A stretch of 64,000 bases of DNA from Natronobacillus azotifigens (lineage in GTDB: Bacteria > Bacillota > Bacilli > Bacillales > Amphibacillaceae): the NCBI RefSeq assembly GCF_026805325.1, contig NZ_JAPRAT010000017.1, positions 1-64,000 of the forward strand. Direction: 5' to 3'. Of this stretch, positions 1 to 8,661 are shown piece after piece. The notes beneath the pieces were generated by a model. The model had not been told where the DNA came from. It saw only the letters and a list, made by a program, of their open reading frames with translations, and did not search any database. The position numbers and the translations under genes are program-made. Position 1 is the stretch's first letter. Every line of letters begins with the position of its first letter.

Positions 1-43
1 CCTCTGTCTGCGCTTTTCAAGCTTGCCAATCGGCGAGTTTTCT

Positions 44-1090
44 TTACATGAAATTGTCTATTACATAGGAGGCGATTTCTTCATATCGTTTACCAATCGG
101 ATGGTCGGCTTGATAAACGGATCCCCTAACTCCCGATTCTTCATCTGGTTGGCCAAGAGGTAATTGGGCAATCAACTTTGTTTTCAGTTCAGCTGCTAAC
201 TTCTCTCCTCCACCTTGTCCAAAGATATATTCACGCTGATTCGTTACCTTACTTTCAAAATAACTCATGTTTTCAATTACACCAATAATATGATGGTTTG
301 TATTTCGAGCCATTTGACCTGCACGTGCGGCGACAAAAGCAGCAGTAGGGTGAGGGGTCGTAATAATTAACTCTTGTGACGACGGAATTATCGTATGAAC
401 CGCTAGCGCCATATCTCCCGTTCCAGGCGGAAGATCGAGTAGCAAATAGTCTAGCTCGTCCCATTCTACCTCCGTAAAGAAACTCTTCAGCATTTTCCCT
501 AGACGCGGGCCACGCCAAATAACCGGCTCATTATCTTCTACGAAAAAACCCATAGAAATCATTTGAACACCATGTGCCGTGACAGGAACAATACGATTCC
601 CCCGTAGCGTCGGTCGTTTGGTTACACCCATCATATCTGGAACACTAAAACCGTAAATATCCGCATCAATAATCCCTACTTTTTTTCCTAACCTAGCCAA
701 AGCTACTGCGGTATTCACCGTAACGGTTGACTTACCTACGCCACCTTTTCCACTAGCAATCGCCAAAAACTTTGTCTTCAATTTTCCATTTAACAATGTC
801 GGAGCTTCATCATCGACCGATTTATATCGTTTAATCACTTCTTCTGGTAGTTGAGCGAATCGCAGACCTACCGTTTGAAACCCATGTTGCTTTAATTTCG
901 CTACAATTTCTTGCTGCAGATCCATCTGCTCTTTTGTGTTTACCTTTGCAAGAGCAATTTTTAAACTAACATGCTGTTTCTCTTCTTTTATTACTATTTC
1001 TTCTATGCCTGAGGTTTCAGCTAATGGTATAGCTAAAAACGGATCTTTTAATACCCCTATCTGTTCTATTACCTGCTCTTTCGTCAACAA
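44..1090 (-). CDS. salA: Mrp/NBP35-family P-loop ATPase, SalA-like
   Basis: 348 aa. Residues 1-85 form a DUF59/MIP18-like domain and the rest is a ParA/Mrp-type P-loop ATPase. A deviant Walker A motif, GKGGVGKST, lies at about residues 114-122, followed by DADIYG and a DLPPGTGD motif. Family members load Fe-S clusters or, as in B. subtilis SalA, regulate exoprotease genes. The CxxC expected near the C-terminus of Fe-S carrier Mrp proteins is absent: the stretch after IENMSYFES has no cysteines. That favours the SalA type over an Fe-S scaffold. It lies directly downstream of cwlD, as salA (ybaL) does in B. subtilis. The family is certain; the precise role is inferred from synteny. Confidence 0.88.
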   Translation of the reverse strand: MLTKEQVIEQIGVLKDPFLAIPLAETSGIEEIVIKEEKQHVSLKIALAKVNTKEQMDLQQEIVAKLKQHGFQTVGLRFAQLPEEVIKRYKSVDDEAPTLLNGKLKTKFLAIASGKGGVGKSTVTVNTAVALARLGKKVGIIDADIYGFSVPDMMGVTKRPTLRGNRIVPVTAHGVQMISMGFFVEDNEPVIWRGPRLGKMLKSFFTEVEWDELDYLLLDLPPGTGDMALAVHTIIPSSQELIITTPHPTAAFVAARAGQMARNTNHHIIGVIENMSYFESKVTNQREYIFGQGGGEKLAAELKTKLIAQLPLGQPDEESGVRGSVYQADHPIGKRYEEIASYVIDNFM

Positions 1091-1167
1091 ATCGAAACAA
1101 CCCTTTCTAGTTAGATACTCTAAAATGAGTATATCACATCCGGTTTGTTTCCATGAAATGCCGCGCT

Positions 1168-1893
1168 TTACAGATCTGGGGCAGTAAGAAAACTTAAAAT
1201 GCCTTGATAAATACTGGCTGCCATTTGATCTTGGTAAGCATCTGTTCTTAATAACTCTCGCTCTTCCGGGTTTGACAAAAAACCAATCTCAACTAACGAA
1301 GCCGGTCGATTCGCATGTTTTAATACATAGACACCATTAATCGCTAAAGCATCACGATTCGTATTTTCTAAATTATATTTGATTTGTTCTTGAATCAGTT
1401 CAGCTAATTTCTTACTTTCGGATAGTGTTGGATGATAAAAAGTTTGTGCTCCTCTCCACCTTGAAGAAGGAAGGGCATTTAAGTGGATGGTGATAAACAC
1501 ATCTGGATCTTTCTCCTCAATAAATGCAACACGATTTTTTATATCCTCAACCTTTCTTCTTGATAATCCCGTTGTATCTTCCGCGGCCAGATCTTTGTCC
1601 GTTTCTCTAGTCAAGTAGACTAACGCCCCGGCCTGTTGTAAATAATCACGAATTTTTTCACTTACCTCTAAAGCAATATCTTTCTCAAACGTATCTTCAT
1701 CGCCAACCGCCCCACCATCCGGACCACCGTGACCAGGATCTAAAACAATTTTCTTTCCAGCTAACGGAAGGTTCCACGATTCCCATGAATCAGCTGATTG
1801 TTGGATTGGATATCGAATCAAATATATTAGCAATATTGCTCCTATTATCCATAACAAAACTGATACCAAGCGCCTCACAACGATCACTCCCAA
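1168..1893 (-). CDS. cwlD: N-acetylmuramoyl-L-alanine amidase, germination-specific
   Basis: 241 aa. One N-terminal membrane or signal segment at residues 9-26 is followed by an Amidase_3 domain. The zinc and catalytic residues are visible: H55 in LDPGHGG, E70, H137 in TIHLNA and E202 in SLVEIGFLSN. CwlD cleaves the peptide side chain from muramic acid during spore cortex synthesis, the first step towards muramic-delta-lactam, which germination lytic enzymes need. Its position just upstream of salA matches B. subtilis and marks the conserved chromosome resuming to the left of the accessory block. Confidence 0.9.
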   Translation of the reverse strand: MGVIVVRRLVSVLLWIIGAILLIYLIRYPIQQSADSWESWNLPLAGKKIVLDPGHGGPDGGAVGDEDTFEKDIALEVSEKIRDYLQQAGALVYLTRETDKDLAAEDTTGLSRRKVEDIKNRVAFIEEKDPDVFITIHLNALPSSRWRGAQTFYHPTLSESKKLAELIQEQIKYNLENTNRDALAINGVYVLKHANRPASLVEIGFLSNPEERELLRTDAYQDQMAASIYQGILSFLTAPDL

Positions 1894-1996
1894 TCCACTT
1901 CTTCTATTTAACTATATGGGACAACCGGAATTTTTAGAACGGAAAGGCGAAAACGCGGTCTCCAGTTTACAGCTCACTTAGCGGGCACATCAAGGA

Positions 1997-2038
1997 CAAA
2001 GAAAAAGACTTCCAACGCCATTAGCATCGAAAGTCTTT
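1997..2038 (-). terminator. Terminator after the phn-phosphatase cluster
   Basis: On the minus strand an 8-bp stem AAAGACTT/AAGTCTTT (2031-2038 with 2004-2011) has a loop of about 19 nt that can pair further, followed by a T-rich tract. It lies about 20 nt past the HAD gene stop codon, so it probably ends the transporter-phosphatase operon before cwlD. Confidence 0.7.
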
Positions 2039-2059
2039 CTACCTGAATTTTTTCCACTT

Positions 2060-2872
2060 CTATTTCATTTCTTCTATCCAATCCGTGATCCGCCCATATT
2101 GTTGTAGATTTTTATGTTCGGTTTTATGCGGATGTTCGGACAGATAGACAGCCTTCATTTCTAACAACAACGCCGGAGCAATCTCATTGATAAAATTATC
2201 ACCAACAGAAATCATTTGTTCAAAAGGCAAGTCATAAGTTACATGTAGTTGTTCAAATAGCACCGTAGTTTTTGATGGTTTTCGAGCAGAAGAAATCACA
2301 TGATCAAATACATTTGTCAAATCCAATTCACCAAGTAAACGATTTACATCTTCTCGGTCACTATTTGTCATCAATATAATGTCATGCTCTTTCTTTAAAT
2401 CCAACAAAAATGTTCGCAGTCCAGGAATCTGTTCCAATTGAAACTGATCACTGACCATAAATTCCTTTGTAGCCATATAACTCGGTTGAGACTCTTTTAC
2501 ACCATAGTGTTTCGCGCAAGCAAACGGCAACCACCATCCATCACCTATCGCAACAATATTTTCAAAATCAAAAGAAACTTGTCCATCACCGTATAAGGAA
2601 TCAAGATCGTCTACCGTACTACCATCCCATCGATGTGCCTCCACTACTTTTAAGGTCATCGGATCAATTGTTAATGATAAATCATGGTTCACATCATACG
2701 CCTTACCAATCTGTACAACATGATTACCTGCCTTCATTTTCTCGTAATCATTCCAATAGTCTTCCTGCTCAGCTGAGGTTACGTCCGCACTTAATAACTT
2801 TGCATAATAATCAAAGTGTTGACTACCTTCGTAAAGCGTGCCATCTAAGTCAAATATATATAATTTTTTCAC
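2060..2872 (-). CDS. HAD-superfamily hydrolase
   Basis: 270 aa. HAD motif I is FDLDGT (nucleophile D8, acid D10), motif II is MTNSD (T169), motif III lysine is K198 and motif IV is VGDN (D225), so the active site looks complete. An unusual region of about 110 residues (20-135) sits between motif I and the core and may be a cap domain that sets substrate choice. The gene follows the IMPase-like gene by 29 nt and a terminator follows it, so it seems to be the last gene of the phn operon. The phosphorylated substrate is unknown. It does not look like phosphonoacetaldehyde hydrolase PhnX, whose lysine-bearing cap I do not see. Confidence 0.8.
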   Translation of the reverse strand: MKKLYIFDLDGTLYEGSQHFDYYAKLLSADVTSAEQEDYWNDYEKMKAGNHVVQIGKAYDVNHDLSLTIDPMTLKVVEAHRWDGSTVDDLDSLYGDGQVSFDFENIVAIGDGWWLPFACAKHYGVKESQPSYMATKEFMVSDQFQLEQIPGLRTFLLDLKKEHDIILMTNSDREDVNRLLGELDLTNVFDHVISSARKPSKTTVLFEQLHVTYDLPFEQMISVGDNFINEIAPALLLEMKAVYLSEHPHKTEHKNLQQYGRITDWIEEMK

Positions 2873-2901
2873 AAAAAAACGCTCCCTTCTACGTTAGCCT
2901 G

Positions 2902-3705
2902 TTATTTAAGCTCTATGTATCGAGACTGAATCGTTCCATGCAGTGTCTTTGTAGCCGTCAAAACAGACGAATGCTTAAAAACATTCACCGGATCACCGGA
3001 AACTGTTGTGAATTTGACCCCTTGTTCTTGCAATAATACAGAAGCTGCTCCAAAATCCCATGGTCCCAACCCGTTAAAAATTGCAGCCTCAAAACGGCCA
3101 ACCGCAACATAAGCTAGTTCCAGTGCAGCTGATCCAATACAACGAAAACCACGAATTTCTTGTACCATTTGTTGCAAAGGCTGCTCAGCCAAATAATCGT
3201 TTGGCGCTAACCAAAGGTGGTTCATTGCAATTAAAGCTTGCTCGTATGTTTTCTCTTCACCAAGCGGTTCTACTCTTGTTTCGTTCACATAAAGCCCATT
3301 ACCTATTAAGACATGGAACATCTCGTCAGACATTACATCGTAGATAATACCTACAAGCGGTTCTCCTTCATGATACACACCAACAGAAATAGAGAAATTC
3401 CGTTTGTTGTGGACAAAATTTGTTGTTCCATCAATCGGGTCGACCAACCAGACCGTTTCTTTTTGCGGATCATATGCCGACTGTCCTTCAGAAACCCCTT
3501 CTTCTCCTAATAAAAAATGATCCGGAAAGGCTTCCTTAATTTTTTTCGAAAAGAAACGCTCAATTTCTTTATCCTTTTGTGTAACAAGATCAGCTGCAGA
3601 TGTTTTATATTCCACTTCAACCTCTTGCACCACAGCTTGTCTTAAATTAGTTCCCGCTTCAAGCGTCCATTCTTTCGCTAGTCGATATAACTCATTAACA
3701 TCCAT
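2902..3705 (-). CDS. Inositol monophosphatase family protein
   Basis: 267 aa, typical for the IMPase/SuhB/CysQ family. Metal-binding motifs are intact: E68-E69 in LLGEEG, the DPIDGTTNF motif at residues 89-97, and the C-terminal GPWDFGA motif with D217. Such enzymes remove phosphate from inositol phosphates, sugar phosphates, PAP or NADP using magnesium. It starts 64 nt downstream of the second phnE-like gene, so the protein is probably made with the importer and may act on an imported compound. That link is inference. The substrate cannot be told from sequence. Confidence 0.85.
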   Translation of the reverse strand: MDVNELYRLAKEWTLEAGTNLRQAVVQEVEVEYKTSAADLVTQKDKEIERFFSKKIKEAFPDHFLLGEEGVSEGQSAYDPQKETVWLVDPIDGTTNFVHNKRNFSISVGVYHEGEPLVGIIYDVMSDEMFHVLIGNGLYVNETRVEPLGEEKTYEQALIAMNHLWLAPNDYLAEQPLQQMVQEIRGFRCIGSAALELAYVAVGRFEAAIFNGLGPWDFGAASVLLQEQGVKFTTVSGDPVNVFKHSSVLTATKTLHGTIQSRYIELK

Positions 3706-3769
3706 CTTATGAACTCCTTTTTAAATATAAATAGAGATGAGGAATAATAATCCCTCATCTACATAACCG

Positions 3770-4573
3770 TTAAACCATTTTCTTACGTATTTTACCACTA
3801 ATTATGTCAATCAAACTTACAAAAACAACAACTACAATTAAAATCATCCCAACTTCTTCCCAATTTCTCTGATAAGTTGCGAAAATAAGCGGGGTACCAA
3901 TACCACCAGCACCTACAACACCTAATACGGTAGAGGCACGTACATCTATTTCAAAACGATAGATCGAATACGAAGAGAACTCCGGTAAAACTTGTGGTAG
4001 CACACCATACCAAATCGATTGGATACGATTTCCACCACTTGCTCTAATTGCATCGACATTACTCATATCAATCGACTCGATGACTTCTGCGTATAACTTC
4101 CCAAGCATACCAATGGAATTAATACTGATCGCAAGAACACCTGCATATGGACCAATCCCAACAGCCGCAACGAAAATAATGGCAAAAATCAGCTCCGGTA
4201 TCGCACGAATGATGTTAAGAATAGCTTTGCCAACATAAGAAAAATTCCTTGAAATATTGCGCGCAGCTAAAAACGATACTGGAATCGCTAAAATCGTGGC
4301 AACAATTACACCAGCAAAAGCAATCGCAATCGTTTCAATCATAAGTTCTATATAACTCGGGAATTGTACAATATATTCCATGTTTGTAATTGGCACAATA
4401 AAGATCCGTCTTAGCGTATCTAAGGGCGAGGCGGCTGAACTAGAAACACCAAATGGCGTAGTTGCAAACGCCGCAATATACAACGCACTCAAGATTAGCA
4501 ACGTTAAGCAAAAGTAAATTCTTCCTTTTCTTGTTGTCGCTTTTCGTAAAGCTACTTTCGGTTGTTCGCTCAT
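3770..4573 (-). CDS. phnE: Phosphonate-type ABC transporter permease (second subunit)
   Basis: 267 aa with about six membrane segments. It carries the binding-protein-dependent permease (EAA) signature, including the loop around AIRASGGNRIQSIWYGVLPQ at about residues 177-196, and the closing segment GVVGAGGIGTPL typical of PhnE. It pairs with the upstream permease to form the membrane channel. Its start codon overlaps the end of the preceding permease gene by one base, which suggests translational coupling. The symbol is a family label: phosphonate, phosphite or another phosphorus ester could be the substrate. Confidence 0.85.
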   Translation of the reverse strand: MSEQPKVALRKATTRKGRIYFCLTLLILSALYIAAFATTPFGVSSSAASPLDTLRRIFIVPITNMEYIVQFPSYIELMIETIAIAFAGVIVATILAIPVSFLAARNISRNFSYVGKAILNIIRAIPELIFAIIFVAAVGIGPYAGVLAISINSIGMLGKLYAEVIESIDMSNVDAIRASGGNRIQSIWYGVLPQVLPEFSSYSIYRFEIDVRASTVLGVVGAGGIGTPLIFATYQRNWEEVGMILIVVVVFVSLIDIISGKIRKKMV

Positions 4574-5391
4574 TATTCTAATCGCCTCCTTATGCTATTA
4601 CTCACAAAGTCAATCAATGAAATAGCTAAAAATGTTACGAGTATTATCGTTGCTACATTATCAAAATTAAACATGTTTAATTGCTGTCTTAGAATAATAC
4701 CAATCCCACCTGCTCCAACAAAACCAAGTACTACAGATGCTTTCACATTAATTTCCAACACATATAAAGTGTAGGAAGCAAATTGAGGAAGGATCTGTGG
4801 CATGATTCCGAACATAATTACTTGGAGGGAATTTCCGCCGGAAGCCCTAATCGCATCTAGTGGTCCAGGATCGATCGCCTCGATCGTTTCACTAACTAAT
4901 TTTGCTAAGATGCCCAGCGAAAATACGGTTAATGCCAAAATACCAGATACTGCCCCAATCCCTACTAATGCAACAAACAATACAGCAAGGATGATCTCAG
5001 GTATGGTTCGCAAAAAGTTAAGGAAAACACGAACACTTTGATAGAAATATTTATTTCGATTCACATTACTAGCTGCTAAAAAACTAAATGGTAGTGCAAA
5101 TATCATCGAAAACGTTGTACTGAATAAAGCCATATTCCATGTCTCAATAAGACTTAATGCCACTCGGTTAAAATACCCCCAATTTGGCGGCCATAAGTCT
5201 TCTACTACAAACAGAAAGATAATCGGCAATCCTTCAATAACACGATCCGGATAGGCTCTCGTCTGAATAGCGGAAAGAATGTAAAGTCCAACGACAATGA
5301 ATATTACAATCGCAAGATACCATTTAAAACGTTTAGGCGTGAGCGGATAGCGTTCTAACTCTGCTGCCTGCTTATTTCCCTGGTTCTGCAT
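4573..5391 (-). CDS. phnE: Phosphonate-type ABC transporter permease (first subunit)
   Basis: 272 aa PhnE-type permease. A hydrophilic N-terminus is followed by a first membrane helix around residues 27-42 and further helices. The EAA loop (AIRASGGNSLQVIMFGIMPQ) and the GFVGAGGIGI segment near the C-terminus are conserved. The gene lies between phnC and the second permease with single-base overlaps on both sides, so the three are surely one transcription unit. Two different permease genes in tandem imply a heterodimeric channel, as in several Firmicute phosphonate/phosphite importers. Confidence 0.85.
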   Translation of the reverse strand: MQNQGNKQAAELERYPLTPKRFKWYLAIVIFIVVGLYILSAIQTRAYPDRVIEGLPIIFLFVVEDLWPPNWGYFNRVALSLIETWNMALFSTTFSMIFALPFSFLAASNVNRNKYFYQSVRVFLNFLRTIPEIILAVLFVALVGIGAVSGILALTVFSLGILAKLVSETIEAIDPGPLDAIRASGGNSLQVIMFGIMPQILPQFASYTLYVLEINVKASVVLGFVGAGGIGIILRQQLNMFNFDNVATIILVTFLAISLIDFVSNSIRRRLE

Positions 5392-6164
5392 TAGGCTTCA
5401 TCTCCTCCGAGAAGATCGTCATCTTTTATCGGACGACCATAAATTTGTTCAAATGTCTTCTCAGATACTTGATCGATTGGACCATCAAATACAACTTCCC
5501 CATCACGCAAGCCTATTATACGATCTGCATATTCCATTGCCATATCAATAAAGTGAAGGTTTACAAGAGTGGTTAAATTATCTTCTTTACTTACACGCTT
5601 TAAATCTTTCATTACGCGGTGTGAGGTTGGAGGATCTAAACTCGCTACAGGCTCATCCGCTAGAATCACTTTCGGTTGTTGAGTGAGGACTCTGGCAATA
5701 CTTACCCTTTGTTGCTGTCCACCACTTAATTGATCTGCTCGCACATAAGCCTTTTCGCCAATTCCAACCCGATTCAAGTTCGCCATAGCTAATTGTAAAT
5801 CTTCTTGAGGAAATAGCCCTAACATACTACGAAATGTTCCCGTATAGCCAAGACGTCCTGCCATTACGTTTCTTAACACAGACATCCGTTTAACCAAGTT
5901 ATAGTTTTGAAAAACCATCCCAACATTGGTTCTTAGGTGTCTTAATTTTTTCTCTTTGAACGCTAAGATATCTTCACCATCTAATAGCAATTCACCGTCT
6001 GTCGGTGTTACCATTCGGTTGATACTACGAATTAATGATGATTTACCCGCACCAGACATACCAACAACAACGACAAATTCACCGTCGTTTATTTTCAGGT
6101 TAATATTTTTCAAAGCGTGATGTCCGTTTGGGTACACTAACGACATATCTTTAAATTCGATCAA
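5391..6164 (-). CDS. phnC: Phosphonate-type ABC transporter ATP-binding protein
   Basis: 257 aa ABC ATPase. Walker A GMSGAGKSS is at residues 35-43, Q-loop VFQNYN near 85, signature LSGGQ at 146-150, Walker B VILADEP at 166-172. The sequence agrees with PhnC from importers of phosphonates and related compounds, and gene order (binding protein, ATPase, two permeases) supports this. A stable hairpin separates it from phnD, which may lower its level relative to the binding protein. Confidence 0.88.
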   Translation of the reverse strand: MIEFKDMSLVYPNGHHALKNINLKINDGEFVVVVGMSGAGKSSLIRSINRMVTPTDGELLLDGEDILAFKEKKLRHLRTNVGMVFQNYNLVKRMSVLRNVMAGRLGYTGTFRSMLGLFPQEDLQLAMANLNRVGIGEKAYVRADQLSGGQQQRVSIARVLTQQPKVILADEPVASLDPPTSHRVMKDLKRVSKEDNLTTLVNLHFIDMAMEYADRIIGLRDGEVVFDGPIDQVSEKTFEQIYGRPIKDDDLLGGDEA

Positions 6165-6206
6165 CTGTACTCACCATCCCAATCATTAAATTCTCTTTCC
6201 TATACA

Positions 6207-6266
6207 GAAAAGAAGCACCTAGTCATCACTACACATAGTTCATGATTCGTGACGACAGGCACTCTT
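6207..6266 (-). terminator. Hairpin between phnD and phnC, likely partial terminator or processing site
   Basis: On the minus strand a long stem forms between 6249-6266 and 6210-6229, with an inner 8-bp helix GTCGTCAC/GTGATGAC and outer pairs interrupted by bulges, followed by a short TTTTC tract. Hairpins after the binding-protein gene are common in ABC operons and let the binding protein be made in excess. Strength as a terminator is inferred. Confidence 0.6.
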
Positions 6267-6294
6267 TTATTTACAAATCATTAACAAATGAAAA

Positions 6295-7170
6295 TTAATT
6301 TGAAAGCTCATCTTCGAATTGAGCGAATACTTCTCGTACGATATCATAGTCTGAAGATTCAGCTACTGCGATACCATCCCATGTGTAGATTTCATTCATT
6401 ATTGCAAGCATTTCTTCATTTTCATTTAAACTCATGAATGCATCCGTAATTTGTTGTTTCAAATCATCGGAAAGTTCACTTCTTACCGAAATTGTATCAT
6501 TTGGAATTGCATCTGTATATCCAATTACTCGGAGATCTTCATGAATATTAGGAAACTCTTCTTCTAATGTGTCACGAGCATCATTAAACGTTGTTGCAAA
6601 GTCTGCTTGACCATCAACTAGTTGCATCATTGCATTGTCATGACCACCAACTCTTAAGCGTTGGAAGTGATTATCTAAGTTTTCGATACCCATATCCATT
6701 AACTGTTTTGCCGGGAAAAGGAATCCTGAAGTAGATAGATCATCAGGGTACGCCCATACAAGCCCTTCAGTTGCTATTAAGTCATCTAGTGTTTCAATAG
6801 GAGAATCTGCCGGAACTGTATATTGTGCTACATAGAAATCGTCACCATGACGGATTGATTTTAAGATAACTTCTACATCGGCACGATCTTCTGCTTGAAC
6901 AAAACCAAACGGATTTAAGAACCCGATGTCTACTTGTTGTGTTCTCATTGCTTCAATTAGACCACTAAAATCAGCCATAACTTCCGCACGAACAGGAATA
7001 CCTAGCTCTTCAGAAAGAAACTCTTCTAATGGCTCGGCTGTTGTAGCAATATTACCTGCATCTTGTGATGGAATAAAACCCATTACTAGCTCGTCCACTT
7101 CATCTCCACAAGCTGATAAAGTAACGACACTTAATACTAATGCGAATAGAAAAACAAAACGTTTTAACAA
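6295..7170 (-). CDS. phnD: Phosphonate-type ABC transporter substrate-binding lipoprotein
   Basis: 291 aa. The N-terminus is a lipoprotein signal peptide with lipobox LSAC and lipidated C21. The mature part is a PhnD-family periplasmic-type binding fold, with MGFIPSQDA at its start, the ligand-loop region DFSGLIEAM, and the segment DLSTSGFLFP. It would be anchored to the outer face of the membrane and deliver ligand to the two permeases. As first gene of the cluster it has a good promoter upstream. Phosphonate, phosphite, hypophosphite or a phosphate ester are all possible ligands. Confidence 0.88.
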   Translation of the reverse strand: MLKRFVFLFALVLSVVTLSACGDEVDELVMGFIPSQDAGNIATTAEPLEEFLSEELGIPVRAEVMADFSGLIEAMRTQQVDIGFLNPFGFVQAEDRADVEVILKSIRHGDDFYVAQYTVPADSPIETLDDLIATEGLVWAYPDDLSTSGFLFPAKQLMDMGIENLDNHFQRLRVGGHDNAMMQLVDGQADFATTFNDARDTLEEEFPNIHEDLRVIGYTDAIPNDTISVRSELSDDLKQQITDAFMSLNENEEMLAIMNEIYTWDGIAVAESSDYDIVREVFAQFEDELSN

Positions 7171-7216
7171 AATAAATCCCCTCCAAGTATTTTATATTTC
7201 GCTCTTACAATATCCT

Positions 7217-7245
7217 ATTATTATCTACAATTTTCTGTAAGTCAA
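7217..7245 (-). promoter_or_regulatory. Sigma-A-type promoter for the phn cluster
   Basis: On the minus strand TTGACT (7240-7245) and AATAAT (7217-7222) are separated by 17 nt. They lie about 50 nt upstream of phnD. I see no clear regulator box next to them. Confidence 0.6.
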
Positions 7246-7412
7246 TGCGATTTACAAAACTTTTACGTAAAATAATTATTTACCCTGTTAGATCTCTTTA
7301 CATGGATAAATACGGTTGCTAATTCCCATTATTAACCGACGGAAAATACATCATATATAACGAGAATATGCTAAAATTGTCAAAGAAAACTAACTCTAGG
7401 GGTGATCGTAAA

Positions 7413-8366
7413 TTGACTGCATTTGAGAAATTGTATTCATTCGTTATTCTTTTTGCTGTGATTATCGGGTTAAGTGTTGGACAAGTAGGCCAGATTCGTA
7501 CTTCTGCTGAACACTTCATCGTACCTTTATTACTTGTTATGCTATATCTTACTTTCATACAAATTCCATTTTCGGAGCTTAGACAAGCGTTTCAGAAAAA
7601 GAAATTCACCTACACTGCTCTCGCGTTAAACTTTTTATGGACTCCGTTCTTCACTTGGTTGCTAGCAATTTTATTTTTATCAAATAATCCAGAATTATAC
7701 CTAGGATTTATCCTATTAATGATTACACCTTGCACGGATTGGTATTTGATTTTCACAGGAATTGCTAAAGGAAATGTGGCCGCCTCCGCAACAATTTTGC
7801 CTTTGAACTTGTTGTTACAAATAACCTTATTGCCACTTTACCTCTATATTTTCGGAGGTACAACAGGAATGCTTGAAATATCTTTTCTTGTCGAAAGTGT
7901 TCTCATTGTGTTATTTATTCCTCTATTACTGGCGATTCTAACAAATTATTGGTTGAAAAACAAACAAAAAAGAAGAGAAGCATTTCTTAGGAAAACAAGT
8001 ACACTTCCCATTCTGTTTTTAAGTCTGGCGATTGTGGCGATGTTTGCCTCTCAAGGTCAACTATTATTTCAACACCTAGACCTGTTGTGGAAACTAATAA
8101 TACCTATTTTGTTATTCTTTTTGATTAACTTTTTCATTGGTCAAAAACTTGGCCACATCATGTGTTTCTCTTATAAAGACCGTGCTAGTCTAAGTATGAC
8201 TACTCTAGCTAGAAACTCACCAATTGCGCTCGCGATTGCAATGACCGCATTTCCCGATCAACCGTTAATCGCACTGACACTTGTAATAGGTCCATTAATA
8301 GAGTTACCGATCTTAACAATAATTACTCAAGTATTGTTGTTCAAAAGAAGAATTTCGATAAAGTGA
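7413..8366 (+). CDS. ACR3/BASS-family membrane transporter
   Basis: About 317 aa if it starts at the TTG at 7413, which has an AGGGGTGAT ribosome-binding site at 7398-7406. An upstream in-frame ATG at 7368 has no such site. About ten hydrophobic segments are evident. The stretch LMITPCTDWYLIFTGIAKGN contains the conserved cysteine seen in ACR3 arsenite exporters and their relatives, and the BASS-like repeat fold fits the rest. No arsR, arsC or other arsenic genes are nearby, so the substrate (arsenite or an organic anion) is open. Its TGA stop lies at the left boundary of a repeat element. Confidence 0.72.
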   Translation: MTAFEKLYSFVILFAVIIGLSVGQVGQIRTSAEHFIVPLLLVMLYLTFIQIPFSELRQAFQKKKFTYTALALNFLWTPFFTWLLAILFLSNNPELYLGFILLMITPCTDWYLIFTGIAKGNVAASATILPLNLLLQITLLPLYLYIFGGTTGMLEISFLVESVLIVLFIPLLLAILTNYWLKNKQKRREAFLRKTSTLPILFLSLAIVAMFASQGQLLFQHLDLLWKLIIPILLFFLINFFIGQKLGHIMCFSYKDRASLSMTTLARNSPIALAIAMTAFPDQPLIALTLVIGPLIELPILTIITQVLLFKRRISIK

Positions 8367-8540
8367 AACTTCAATCACAGTGGGGGGTTTAGTTATTCCC
8401 CCACTGATTGTTAGCCCTAAAGGATGACCTAAAGGCCTTTGAACCATTCGGGGTGCTGGCGTCCGTTACTCACACTTAAATTACTTGCTTTTCTCGTTGT
8501 TTTGAAGTGGGAGTCTTACGAACGGTTGCTCCGGGATAAA
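8361..8540 (+). repeat. Dispersed structured element, copy A
   Basis: About 180 bp. Left hairpin of roughly a dozen base pairs (CAATCA.. with ..TGATTG around a run of G and C), then the conserved CCTAAAGGCCTTTGAACC block, then a long stem from GTCCGTTACTC to its partner ending TTACGAACG, and the end GCTCCGGGATAAA. Five more copies occur in this window (9.30, 11.23, 18.81, 19.24 and 45.80 kb), all in the same orientation. It overlaps the stop codon of the upstream transporter gene. It contains no coding sequence I can support. Confidence 0.85.
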
Positions 8541-8661
8541 TGGAAATGTCCATTAATTAGTTTTTTTATCTATGATCATTTTCAAAAAAATTACATGGAC
8601 AATTTACCTTTGGGCCACTCCTTGAATAAATTATCAAGAATATTTTCTAGGAGGATGAATT

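Noticed and set aside
8361-8540. Plain intrinsic terminator as explanation for the repeat family
   Set aside because: The left hairpin alone could end transcripts, but the conserved middle, the second covarying hairpin and the constant end go beyond a terminator, and several copies oppose the direction of the neighbouring gene.
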